From Pleodorina starrii (lineage: Eukaryota; Chlorophyta; Chlorophyceae; Chlamydomonadales; Volvocaceae), in assembly GCA_030267565.1 (NCBI GenBank), contig BRXU01000026.1, positions 372,001 through 436,000 on the forward strand: 64,000 nt of DNA, given 5' to 3'. This document shows, in pieces, positions 13,141 through 23,600 of the stretch. The notes beneath the pieces were generated by a model. It made no database searches, had not been told where the DNA came from, and was given only the letters and a program-made list of their open reading frames with translations. Both the position numbers and the translations under genes were made by a program. Within the stretch, counting starts at the first letter, position 1. Every line of letters starts with the position of its first letter.

Positions 13141-13202
13141 GGGGTATCCACGTATAGGCCGGAGCCCGTGAACGGTTAAGTAACAGAAGAAGGCCGTCTC
13201 GT
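13141..13202 (+). repeat. Dispersed repeat family R2, copy 1
   Basis: The family core is TATCCACGTATAGGCCGGAG followed by CCCGTGAACGGT, then AAGTAACAGAAGAAGGCC and GTCTCGTC. Shorter copies or pieces occur at 369-390, 4436-4450 (reverse), 13419-13444, 15456-15475 (reverse), 25811-25840 (reverse) and 26394-26410. Confidence 0.82.
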
Positions 13203-13844
13203 CAGGATCTGCGCGGGGTGATGGGAGTTTGCCGACCCAGAAACGTCAGTTTGGCTGACGTGGCCTATTCGATTCGAATCGGTTCGACTCGTTCAACGAC
13301 ATATGTCATCACCCCAGGTACAAGTACCCGGGGATCCAGGCCCGGTCAGCTGTGCGGGATGCCGCGCACCGGGCTATGGGCCATGGGCAAGTCTCTGTGT
13401 GTGTGGGGGGGGGGGCATTTATCCACGTATACCGGTAGGCCGGGGTGGGGGCTGTGACCCGGGCCAGATCACCCAGGTCGCTAGCCAGCCAGCCACCTGC
13501 TGACGATTCTGATGCCACACGGGGCAGGGTAGGGAACTACAACAACACGGGGTCCACCCCCCCCCACCTCCCATCCATTCATCCATCCCCCCCCCCACCT
13601 CCAACACGGTCCACTCCACACGGAGCACCCAATGATCCGTCCACGGGGGTCGGCCGGGCTGGAGCGAGTATGGACTGGTGTGCCCGGACTGGGGCCGGGG
13701 GGGAGGGGAGGGGAAGGGGCGGGTGGCGGCCGGGTCAGGGCCCGGAGACTGGCTGCACACCTTGAGGCTGAGTCAAGATACGGTACAGTGAAGCTGTCTT
13801 CATCAAGAGATGCGTTTCAACTCCAGCGTTACAACTCCCCGGAG

Positions 13845-13945
13845 GGGGTTATCCACGTATAGGCCGGAGCCCGTGAACGGTATGAAATCAGAAAAGTCCT
13901 TCCTGTCTGTAAAAGAAAAACGAGGTAAACTTGCAAGCAGCAAGG
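13845..13945 (+). repeat. Dispersed repeat family R2, about 100-bp copy
   Basis: It shares the R2 core with copy 1 and extends through a divergent middle to CTTGCAAGCAGCA. That distal end is also found in the reverse copy at 18455-18553, so the full module is near 100 bp. Confidence 0.82.
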
Positions 13946-16697
13946 GCGTTAGATACAAACCGAGAAATTGTAGCGAGTCCGAGTTGAGCCGCCACGTGAC
14001 GAGGACGAGACGAGACGTAATGGTGGAAGCTGAAAATTCGCTGAGGCTGTGAGGTGACACGTTGCTGAACTGGTCGAGAAAATGCGGCTGGGATGCAAGG
14101 AACGCACCAATCCCCGAAGCCCGCGAGGACCGCGGGGAGGGGCGACACGAAACTCAACATATTCACTGGTGGCAGTGGCAGTGGTGGTGGTGGGCGGTCG
14201 CGCCGCAGCGAACAGCCCCGCGGCGATGGCGCCGAGCAACTGCCTGAAGGGGCGGTGTTACATTGCCACCATGTATCTGCACACCGTGTTCTGCCTTGCC
14301 CCCCACCCACCCATGTCTCTCTTCCACCACCACCGCCGAATCTCGGGCCAAGCCGAAACCGAAACCCTAAAACCTAACACCAGAACCCTTACAACACCAG
14401 CCGCACGTCCGGACTCGATTTCACGTCCGGATGGCCCCGTTTTCCGTCTGAGCCGGTCGGGGCTTCCTTCCTTCCTTCCCTCCAGCTGCTGCTGCTGCTC
14501 CTGCTGCAGCGCTCCGTCCCCCGTGTGGTGCACCACACCGGCGCTCTACTTTGTGGTTCCGGAGCTTCGCCCGCACCCCCCGCGTCTGCCAACGCACCCA
14601 CCCAACCAGCCTGCAGCCAGCCCGCTAAACAACCATTCATCAGTACAAGTACCAATAACGCGCCCCCTGCCAGCCTGCCTGCGAGCCAGCCAGCCCGCTC
14701 GCGTCGAGAGCACACAACACCACCACCACAACATCAACACCACACGTCCACCATCAACTGCTTCACCCTTCCAAGGGTCTGGAGTACATCACCACCACCA
14801 CCACCACTTCCATTACGACCAGCACCACCCCACCTCCATTAGCAACAACCTGCGGAACTGACCTCCCGCTGTTTGTGTATAGGGGCCACATCCGGGGCGG
14901 TCCCCCCTTCGAGCCCGGGCGTCGGCCAATTCTACTAGCGCCGGGGAGCCAACCCGGCTGACAACGCAAGGCAGCAACGCGCGGTGAAGACGACGACGAC
15001 GGCAGGACATCCACGCGGTCCTGTAGCGGTGTCAGACCCATGGGGGGCCGCAAGCAGCGTGACGGCTCGCCCGTGCACCCGCCGCCGGTCGCGATTTGCC
15101 GGCCCCTGATCGCCCCTCCTCCCCCGCAAATACCCGCCCACGCCCACCACCGCAAACGCCGTTGCTTCCGTTCCATCTCTGCGGTATCGTCCTTCAGACC
15201 ACAAGCGTCCCGAGATACCCCACACACAGTCCCAGGACGTGGCAGTGGCAGTGCGACATCCCGCGCACCGACGCGCGGCCCCCTCCTCCCCACTTCCAGC
15301 ACACCTCAAATGGAGTCCTGCGCAGCCTCGCCCTTGCGCACGCCATCCGCGGCACAACGCACGCCGCCCTAATAACCCGGACACACGCATATCTGATACA
15401 TATCCCTACGAGACTGTTCAGACTTTGAAACACCCGCCCCCCCCCCCCAAAACGTCTATACGTGGATAACCCCCCAGAACACGCCCGCCTGGGATCCACG
15501 CGGTGGTCCCCCCTCCTGGGTCCTGGCTCGTGCTGTACACATCACCATTCGGAGGCCGCCGTACACAGCACGCCACACCGACCAACGGTCAACCACCGCC
15601 GCCGGTACGACATCCCAATCGGTCTCGCCTACACGAGCGGCAGGCAGACATAGGCCCAAGCTTTGATTCCAGACGGCCGACGGAGAGTCAGCAAGTCGGC
15701 AGCACAGCACACAAACCCGCCCCGCCATGCACATACACACACCCGGCTCAGTTTGTCGGCCATCCTAAGGGGCGACAAAAAGCTATAGACAATATGCGCT
15801 GGGCGCTGAAACAACGAACCTGTACGTAAGGAAATCAACACACCAACACCGAGGGCGGGTGGGGTGGGGTAGGGTGGTGCGGGCGCTGGCCTGGCGGCAC
15901 CCCTTGGTCAGCGTATGTGGTCAAAAAGGGCTACAATGTGAGGCACAGGTAGGGAGCGGCTCGGCGTATGGGACCGTGCCAGGTCACACATGCAGGGGCT
16001 CATTCACTAAACTAAACGGAGGCTAGGAACGACAACAGTCAGAAAGCCGCGAATGGCGAAACTAGAAAGTAAACTATTACCACCAAAGTTCGCCGGGCTA
16101 AGACGACAAAAACTGGGGCCTAGTAACCGAGACCTGCTTAGACCAGACCCCGGGTCCGAGTCCGCCGGGGCCGGGAGCCGAAACCGAGCAGTTCAAGATA
16201 CGCGGGTCCATAAGTCGGGTTAGCTATGCAGTATAGGCGGTAGAGGAGGCCTCCTAGGGGCGTGTGTTCCTCCGGTGGTACACCAAGTACCTGGGCCTGC
16301 TGTTAGCGGGCCGGTGGGTTAGTTGGTATATTTCTCCGTACTTACGTTCGTTTTTCCTCTCGCTCTCTCACCCTCTACCTCTCTTTGCCCCCCTCTCCCT
16401 TCCCAACCCGACAGCAGAACCGCGTGCCCCCTCCCCGCCGGGCCCAGCACGCAGCGACAAGCGTGTCGTACTACGTGCAGAGTGCATAGTACGACAACGG
16501 TACGGCAGCAAAATCTCACGCGACACCCTCCTCACCCCCCTCCCCACCACCGCCACCACAATGAAACCCGCCGGCTAGACACCGCTCTGCGCCGCTCCCT
16601 GGAGTACAAGACGACGCAGCCGACACCGCACCCGCCCTTGGGACGCCGCAGCGGTGCGCGCCAATCGCAACGTTACCCGCTCCAACCCCCCCTGGGG

Positions 16698-16750
16698 CCT
16701 TCTTCTGTTACTTTACCGTTCACGGACTCTGGCCTATACGCGGATAGCCC
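16698..16750 (-). repeat. Dispersed repeat family R2, reverse copy beside the sulfotransferase stop
   Basis: The reverse complement matches the core (GGCCAGAGTCCGTGAACGGT) and the following AAAGTAACAGAAGAAGGCC. It ends about 10 bp past the sulfotransferase stop codon, in the 3' UTR. Confidence 0.8.
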
Positions 16751-16759
16751 ACCTCCCGC

Positions 16760-19545
16760 TCATGACAACGACGATGACAAGGAGGATGCAGCCGCTGACC
16801 GCTCCATCCGCTTCCTGAGGTGAACGGGCCGGGGGGGCCTGGAGGCCGCCCTGGCAGTCCTGTCGCCGCTGCCGTTACCGTTGTCAATACCGTTACCGTT
16901 ACTGTTACCGTTACCGTTGTTGAACTCCGCAAAGCCAGGGCAGGCGGCCCAGGGCTCTCCATCAAAGCCCACCACCCAGGCCCCCTCCTGGTCCCTCATG
17001 TCGGCCAACATGCGGAACAGACCGCGAGTCACGTGCTCCTCGTACAGCGCCCCCAGCTCCCGGCGGAGGGCGGGAGACAGCGTGTGCTGGGGGGAGGGGG
17101 CCACGAAACCCTTGCGCCACACCGCACCGGATGCGGCCAGGGCGCGCTCCTCGGGAAGCATGGGCCTGCCGTACAGGAAGCGGATGATCTGCGCATGTGA
17201 GAAGGGGGGTTGAGGCCCGGTGGGGGGGGCGGGGGAGTACAGGGGGCGGGGGGTTGGTAACGATGAAAGCGCGGCAAAGGAGGCCGGGAATGGAGGGGCA
17301 TCCGGACCGTGGGGCACCCGAGCGTGGGAGTGGGGGCGGAATTCCTTGGTCGGCTTTTGTCATGGCTTGGTCTGCTCACTTGCTGATTCCGATAGGAGGG
17401 GCGGTTTCCCGGGGGCGTGTGAGGCCCTGGGGGAGGCAGACCGGCCCCTCATTCTGTCCCCTCATCTCCTCGCTCCGCTCCGCTGCCCAACACCCCCCCC
17501 CCCAACGCTCCGTTCCCCAAACCCACCCCCCGTATCGGCAAGGTAACAGGTGCACCTGGTCAGTATTGCTGCGGGGTTCTGGGTCGCCTACACATCCCGC
17601 TGCTGCGTTATCTGCTTCATCACCCCTCCCCCTCCCTCTCCCTCCCCCACCCGGGCCCCCCACACCTGCTCCATGACTTGCTCCCGGCGGCTGAAGTACG
17701 CGTGTGAGTCCACCAGCATCACCCTCCCTGGACGGAAGTAGTGGTAGCGCCACACCGCCAGCGCGTAGCGATACAGCCCCCCCGCAAACAGTTTGTGCTC
17801 CAGGGGATCCATCAGAGTCAGACCGCTCAAGTCGCGCCAGGCGGAGGCGGCGCACAGCACGTCGGAGGGGGGGCAGGCGGCGGCGCGGGCCAGGGCGGGG
17901 GCGGCGCCTCGCTCGGTGCGCAGGGCGGTGAGGAAGGCGGAGGCGAGGGAGTCGATTGAGGTGTTGAGCCAGGCACCCTGTGGAGCCGGGGAGGGGGGGG
18001 AGGAGGGGGGGGAGGAGGGGGAGGAGGAGGGGGAGGAGGAGGGGGAGGAGGGGGAGGAGGGGGAGGAAGGGGAGGGGGAGGAGGAGGGGGAGGAGGGGGA
18101 GGAGGAGGAGGGGGAGGGGGAGGAGGGGGAGGGGGAGGGGGAGGAGGTGGAGGTGGAGGGGGAGGAGGTGGAGGTGGAGGGGGAGGAGGGGGAGGAGGGG
18201 GAGGAGGAGGAGGAGGGGGAGGAGGAGGGTCAGGGGAGGGCAGGCGGGTGAGTAGGCGGCTGTGGTTGTTACAGTGGGCTGCAGACCCTCGAAGCGGCAG
18301 ATGCTAGGTGGGTAGGTGGGTAGGTGGGTAAGCACTGGACAAGTAATGGTCGGCGGAGGAGAGTTTGCGCAGGATAACTGAAATCATGGGGCCGGTGGGT
18401 GGCCCGGGCCGTGGGACGTGATCTGGAATAGCGGGTCGTCCGTCCGTCCTCTGCTGCTTGCAAGCTTACCTCCGTCCTATTCTTTTGCAGACGAGACGGC
18501 CTTTCTTCTGTTGCTTTACCGTTCACGGGCGCCGGCCTATGCGCGGATAACCCCCCGTCCCCTCCCCCAGCTGTTGTTCCCCCCTCCTTCCTCCCCCTCC
18601 TCCCTCCCTTGTTCCCCTCCCCTCACCTCAGCCAGCACTCGGTGTCTGAACAGCACCTCGGCCCTCTCCGTGGGCTCTCGCACCATCATCACCACCTTGG
18701 ACAGCGGCGACAGCTCCCGCAGCAGCAGGGGGGCCACCGGCGAGAAGAAGTAGGTGGGGGTGCCGTCCAGCGTCAGCTGGGAGGCGGAGGCGGCGGACAC
18801 GCACTCGGGGAAGGTCCCCGCGGAGGCGTTGCCGCAGGGGTGGCGCAGCAGGCGCAGGTACTCGACGTACTGCAGGCGCTGCGGCAACAGCTTGGACGCT
18901 TCCACCCCGCCGCGACTGAGCAGGCCGGCCTCCTTGATGGGGCTGTGCGGCAGGGGCGGGTCGGGGCGGCCGGGGGCGGTGTTGACACTCACGGCGGTGA
19001 GCTGCTCGTAGAGATCGGTCTGAGGGAGGGCGGTAGGAGGAAGGGGGGAAGGGGGGGGGGTAAAAAAATGATACCGCAGCGGAGACGGAGACGGCGTTAG
19101 CGAACGGACCCCGAACCGAGTAACACTTAGGGGGGCGAGGGGGAGAGGGACTGTGGTGTTGGGGTGGGTGGTGAGTGTTGGGGCGGAGAAGGGTTAGGGG
19201 ATGTGGGCCATGGAGGAGGCCGCGAGGTAGTCGGGGCGGCCTCGGAAAGCGAAGGCGGGATAGGGAAATGAAAGGGTGACGCGGTTCCTGATGATCGAAT
19301 GGGAAAATCATACGTGTAATTTAAAATGGAAATATGTTTGGCTGTGAACTTGAGGAGATCTTGTGGGACTCGCTGCTTTTACGTACCGTGCCTCCCTTCG
19401 CGGTGCCGATGATAAGAAAGCTTGGCACGGCATCCGGCTGATTCGGCACAAAGACATTATGTTCCTCGGTTGCTGCTATGGCCAGTGCTGCTGCTGCGAG
19501 GGCGGCGGCAAGGAGCACCTTGCGACACCGACATTTGAATACCAT
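16760..19545 (-). CDS. Type II membrane sulfotransferase, carbohydrate/heparan-type, 4 exons
   Basis: Minus-strand exons 19545-19387, 19019-18627, 17977-17666 and 17188-16760 (TGA) join in phase to about 430 residues. Residues 10-25 are a single hydrophobic Ala/Leu segment after a short basic N-terminus, typical of a type II Golgi anchor. The first splice rebuilds the PAPS 5'-phosphosulfate loop GTAKGGTTDLYEQL, with likely catalytic Lys50. The 3'-phosphate motif is VVMMVREPTERAEVLF. Later come LFAGGLYRYALAVWRYHYF and a PAPS-domain C-terminal part, then an Asn-Gly tract and a basic tail. The known family moves sulfate from PAPS to glycans in the Golgi lumen. Sulfation of extracellular-matrix glycoproteins is an inference from volvocine biology. 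The acceptor cannot be told. Start chosen because it precedes the anchor directly. Confidence 0.85.
17985..18229. repeat. Polypurine GGGGGAGGA minisatellite
   Basis: About 245 bp of almost pure purine (GGGGGAGGAGG with GGTGGA variants) in the third sulfotransferase intron. Long open frames across it on both strands are repeat artefacts. It begins within about 10 bp of the 3' splice site at 17978. Confidence 0.9.
18455..18553 (-). repeat. Dispersed repeat family R2, reverse full-length copy
   Basis: Reverse copy of R2 in the sulfotransferase intron 17978-18626. It contains the core with CGCGCATAGGCC in place of CACGTATAGGCC, then AACAGAAGAAAGGCCGTCTCG, and ends CTTGCAAGCAGCAG like the copy at 13845. 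Confidence 0.8.
19069..19130 (+). repeat. Dispersed repeat family R1 in the sulfotransferase intron
   Basis: Forward copy (antisense to the gene) in the intron 19020-19386. It runs from GATACCGCAGCGGAGACGG through GGCGTTAGCGAACGGACCC to GAGTAACACTTA, and is preceded by TAAAAAAAT as at 9690. Confidence 0.8.
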
Positions 19546-20650
19546 CCTCGGCGCTACGTGTGTGTCCAGTTGGCCTGTTAGGCTACGTAGACTGTGTAGC
19601 TATATTTTAAGAACAAATTGTGCAAAAAAATTGCCTCCAATATTTGGATGTGCGTGGAGCGCGTATGCGTACAGAGTACCCCTCTTTTTGAACCGCCTTA
19701 CGAAGGGGGTTAAAGGGGGATTCAAGAATAAGGCCCTTAGATCCAGCTAGATATTCCATTTATTCACTCCTTACTCACAAATGCAGTGCTGTTGGTAGGG
19801 CGAACAAAAGTCCCTTGATCACATGGAAACGTCCAGCCAAAACTGCTGGCCCCCGTACCCCGCTGTGCAGACTGGCAGATGAGGAGGGATGAGGGTTGCA
19901 CATCCAGGCAGTGCGTCAGTGTCCCAGAACGTCTTTAGCCACTCGTAATGTTTCGCGCTGACAACATCACGCCGCTCTTGCCGCAACCGCAGGCTGCTTG
20001 ATGACGCAATACGGCAAGGGGCTGAAGGGTTCCACCATTCCGCCTGGTGTTCTTGCGACATGTCAAAGTGGAATTACGTATCCGTCCTTTTCTTTGGCAA
20101 ATTTTGTATTCCATGCCTAAGCGTCGTTTGCGGCAGTAGCCGCAACAGAAGCCCAAAGCTTGTGTCGCCGGCAGACACCAGAGTTGGGGTCACTCAGACA
20201 CTTCGGGGCTAGTGAGGCTGATGGTGAAGAAACTGGGGCATCACGACCTGTCACGACCGACGGGACAGGGCGACGAACAGCCGTTCGCACAAGAACTTCT
20301 ATGTGTAGATGCTTTCATCGTTACACATAATATGAAGCCGAAAGCGTAATATTTGCCGCTGCTTCACCGCTCGGCGCTCACTGAATGGTGCTTACGATGA
20401 GCAAACACTTTGGGGACAATCCACCGTAGAGCTAACGTAGAGCTCAACAACCGTTCAAACCCATACGCCATGTGAAAGCATCGTCTAACTTTGCAGCGGA
20501 AGGAGCAAGAACAAACTGTTTGGCAACAAAATCCAGTGTACTGCAGAGCGGCGCATGGAACTTTATGGTCTTTTTTCCATCCCCTTGTCAGTTGCACATG
20601 AGACTGCTTTTGACAAATCATTTATTCACCTTCGTATGAACCTTCACTCC
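19546..20650. promoter_or_regulatory. Divergent intergenic (promoter) region
   Basis: About 1.1 kb separates the starts of two divergently transcribed genes, the sulfotransferase (-) and the pseudouridine synthase (+). It is clearly richer in A+T than the flanking exons and introns and carries no credible ORF. Both promoters must lie here or nearby. No specific TATA box or operator can be assigned by eye. Confidence 0.55.
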
Positions 20651-23600
20651 ATGAACAGTTTAATGACATTGGCTGGCGGCCGGCGCCTGCTGGCCGCGCA
20701 ATTCACACCGCCAGCTGCCGCGTTATTCCCACTCTCTGTTCGACCCACATCTCGCCGAACACGCTGGCCAGTTGTTGAGGTCGCAGCTGTCAAGGGCGAC
20801 CGGCCCAGCACCAGCGGTCGCAGCGGCCCCAGCACCAGCGAGCAGCGCCCCCGCCTGGCCAAGGTGAGAGGCAACGCCGCTCCTCCACCATCCCCACCCT
20901 AACTCGGGGCCCTCTCCTCAACACCCCAACCCTGCAGCCCAATCTGCAACACGCACGCACATACACACGTGCAAAACGCCTTTGCGGCTCGTGGAAGAGG
21001 AACGCACACCCACGTCAACACACCCCGGGGGGTTGGGCAAATGGGTTACGCGGCTGGGATGCGCGGCGCACGCCGGCCGTCCTGGCTGCTTATCTGGCAG
21101 GCCCCCCTTCTGCAGCAGTCGTCGTTGCCCCCTCCCTCCGCGGACGGCCTCGGCTCACCGAGGAGACAAAACACACTTCCCCCCCCTCGCTGCGCCCCGC
21201 CCCGCCCACCGCCCCCAACACACACACACACATACACATCTTCTCCTTCTTCATTACACCCCAACGTAGTTCAACACACACACACACCCACACGCACACC
21301 CTAAATCCCCTCGCCCACAACGTGTCCTCCTCCAGGTCCTCGCCGCCTGCGGGGTGGCCTCCCGGCGCGCCTGCGAGGAGCTGATAGCGGAGGGGCGTGT
21401 GCGGGTCAACGGAAAGGTGGTTTCGGAGCAGGGAACCACCATTGACCCCTCCGCGGACCGAGTGGAGGTTCTGCAGCAGCGGCCACCGGCCGACGGCGGC
21501 CCCGCGGCGGCGGCGGCGGCGACAGCGACCACCAAAGCACCGTCGGCCTCCAAGAGCGCAGGAACCAAGGAGTCAGCAGCTACGGATAAGCGGGGCAAGC
21601 AGCAGCAGCAGCAGAAGCAGGCGGGTGGCAAGCCAGGTTGGAAGGTGGTGCCGGTCAGCTTCTTTCAGGAGGCGGACAGCTTGTACTACTTTGCCGTGAA
21701 CAAGCCAAAGGTAAGGGAGGTGGTTGTGGTGGTGGTTGAGGTGGTTGTGGTGGTTGTTGGTTGGCGGGGATTGTACTGCACTGCACGGCGCGCGGGCTCC
21801 AGACTCCAGGGTGTCGGGAGGTGCCGCCGTTGGCCGTTGGGGTGGCGGGGTCACGGGCAGAGCGGAAGAAGCGGGGGGATGGGAAGGAAGGAAGGAAGGA
21901 AGGACAACGGGAGGATGGGAGGATGGCGGGGCGAGGGGTTGGGTTGGGCGGACAGACACCGTGCGGAGCGGCGCCACATCGATCGATCGCACCAAACACA
22001 ACACAACACAACGCAGCACAGCACAGCTACTCAGCCACGACGGGGTGCCCAGGGGGTGCTCGCTGCCCCCTAACCCCCCCCCCCGGGGGCCCACAGCTGC
22101 AATCACCAACAGGTCGCATAGGGCGCAGTCCGTCGACGGCTGTCCGGACACCGATACGCGTATTCTCACACACTCGTACACATACACATACACCTTCCCC
22201 CCCCCCGGGTTGTTTCATTGTTGCAAATTCACTCTTCAAATCCCCCCCCGGGTGCTGCTGCTGCTGCTGCCAGGGCTACATTTGTTCCAGCAGTGATGTG
22301 AGTGGTCGGGGCAAGTTGGCGGTGGATCTGCTGGGCCCCTGGATGGAGCAGTGGAGGAGGGCCAACAAGGACCAGGTGGGTGGGGGGGGAAGAGGAGGGG
22401 GGCAGGGGGTTGGGGGGGAGGGGGGAGGGGGCTGGTGGGTCGGGGGGGAGGGGAGTGTGGTCGCATTGCGCTGGGTCGGATGGGGGGAGGGGGGTTTTAG
22501 GGCAACGGCTCCAATGTCAGCGGACCTGGACACCCCATACCTGCCGTATCTGCCGTACCTACCTACCTACCGGTACACACCCCACCCTGCCTGGAGCCCT
22601 TCTCTCCACTGCCGCGCCCTCCTGCAAACGTGCAAGGGGGGCCGCCGCCTGCGCCTGCGCCTGCGCCCGTCACACGCCACGCCACGCCGTGCGCCTCCCC
22701 TTCCCCCCCCTTCTCTCCCCTCCCCTCCCCTCGCAATGCCGACACCTCCCGGGGCATTCCGGCCTCCCTCTCCCCCGCCGAATCATTGTTCATCCACAAC
22801 CAGGAATGGGGGGCGCAACCCGGAATACGGCAAACCCTAAGCCCCTCCCAAAGCTGCGGTCCGTCGTTTCGTATCCCTCCCCACCCTCCCCTCCCCACCC
22901 CCCCTCTCCCCTCCCTCCCCGCCCCTCCCCCCCCCGCCTTCCCCTCCCCTGCCCTCCCCCCCCTCCCCCCCCAGAAGCGACTGGCCCCCCGCTTGTTCAC
23001 AGTGGGGCGACTGGATGTGGCGTCAAGTGGACTACTGCTCATCACGAACGATGGTACGACGGTACGGAACCCGCAGTGTACGGCATCGGCTTCCCCCGGG
23101 ATGTTACTGTTTTCGCCCCCCCCCTCCCACCCTCCCACCCTCCCCCTCCCCCTCCTTGTCCACCCCGGCGGCAACCTCCCAACACACCCCACACACACGC
23201 CCCTTCTCTTTCACACACACGCCCTCCCAACACACACCACACAAACGCCTTCTCTCTCACACACATGCACGCCCAACACCCCTCACACACACCACACACA
23301 CCCTGACCCCAACACACACACACACCCCCCCCAGGCCAGTGGTCTAATCGGGTGATCCACCCCTCCTCGGGTCTCACCAAGGAGTACGTGGTGGGGCTGG
23401 AGGGGGACGCAAGCAGACCGCAGCTGCAGGCGCTGGCGGCTGGGACGGAGGTGCGGAGGGAGGGAGGGGGGGGGGAGGGAGGGGGGATCGGGGGGGCAGG
23501 AGGGCGGGCAGGGGGGATCGGGCGGCGAAGGGGCGGTGGGAGGGCGGCGTGGACGTAGGTGCGGAGGGAGGGAGCAGGGAGGGCGGGGAAGGGGCGATTG

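Larger units (their letters stand above)
12135..16759. other. Intergenic region with no supported gene
   Basis: This stretch is the 3' flank of WDR11 and the 3' flank of the convergent sulfotransferase. Open frames here are short or low complexity and show no recognised family. It holds a candidate TGTAA at 12680-12684, short CA runs near 12740-12810, several copies of dispersed family R2, and GTT/ACC-rich triplet stretches near 14720-14830. The part at 15840-16260 is unique-looking sequence with no visible signal. Confidence 0.6.

Noticed and set aside
14082..14861. Open frame of 259 codons in the WDR11/sulfotransferase spacer
   Set aside because: Low-complexity Pro/His/Ser composition, no family match, no splice context, and it overlaps triplet repeats.
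17376..18335. Open frame of 319 codons on the minus strand, Leu/Pro-rich
   Set aside because: It runs through the polypurine minisatellite; its only meaningful part is out of frame with the sulfotransferase exon it overlaps.
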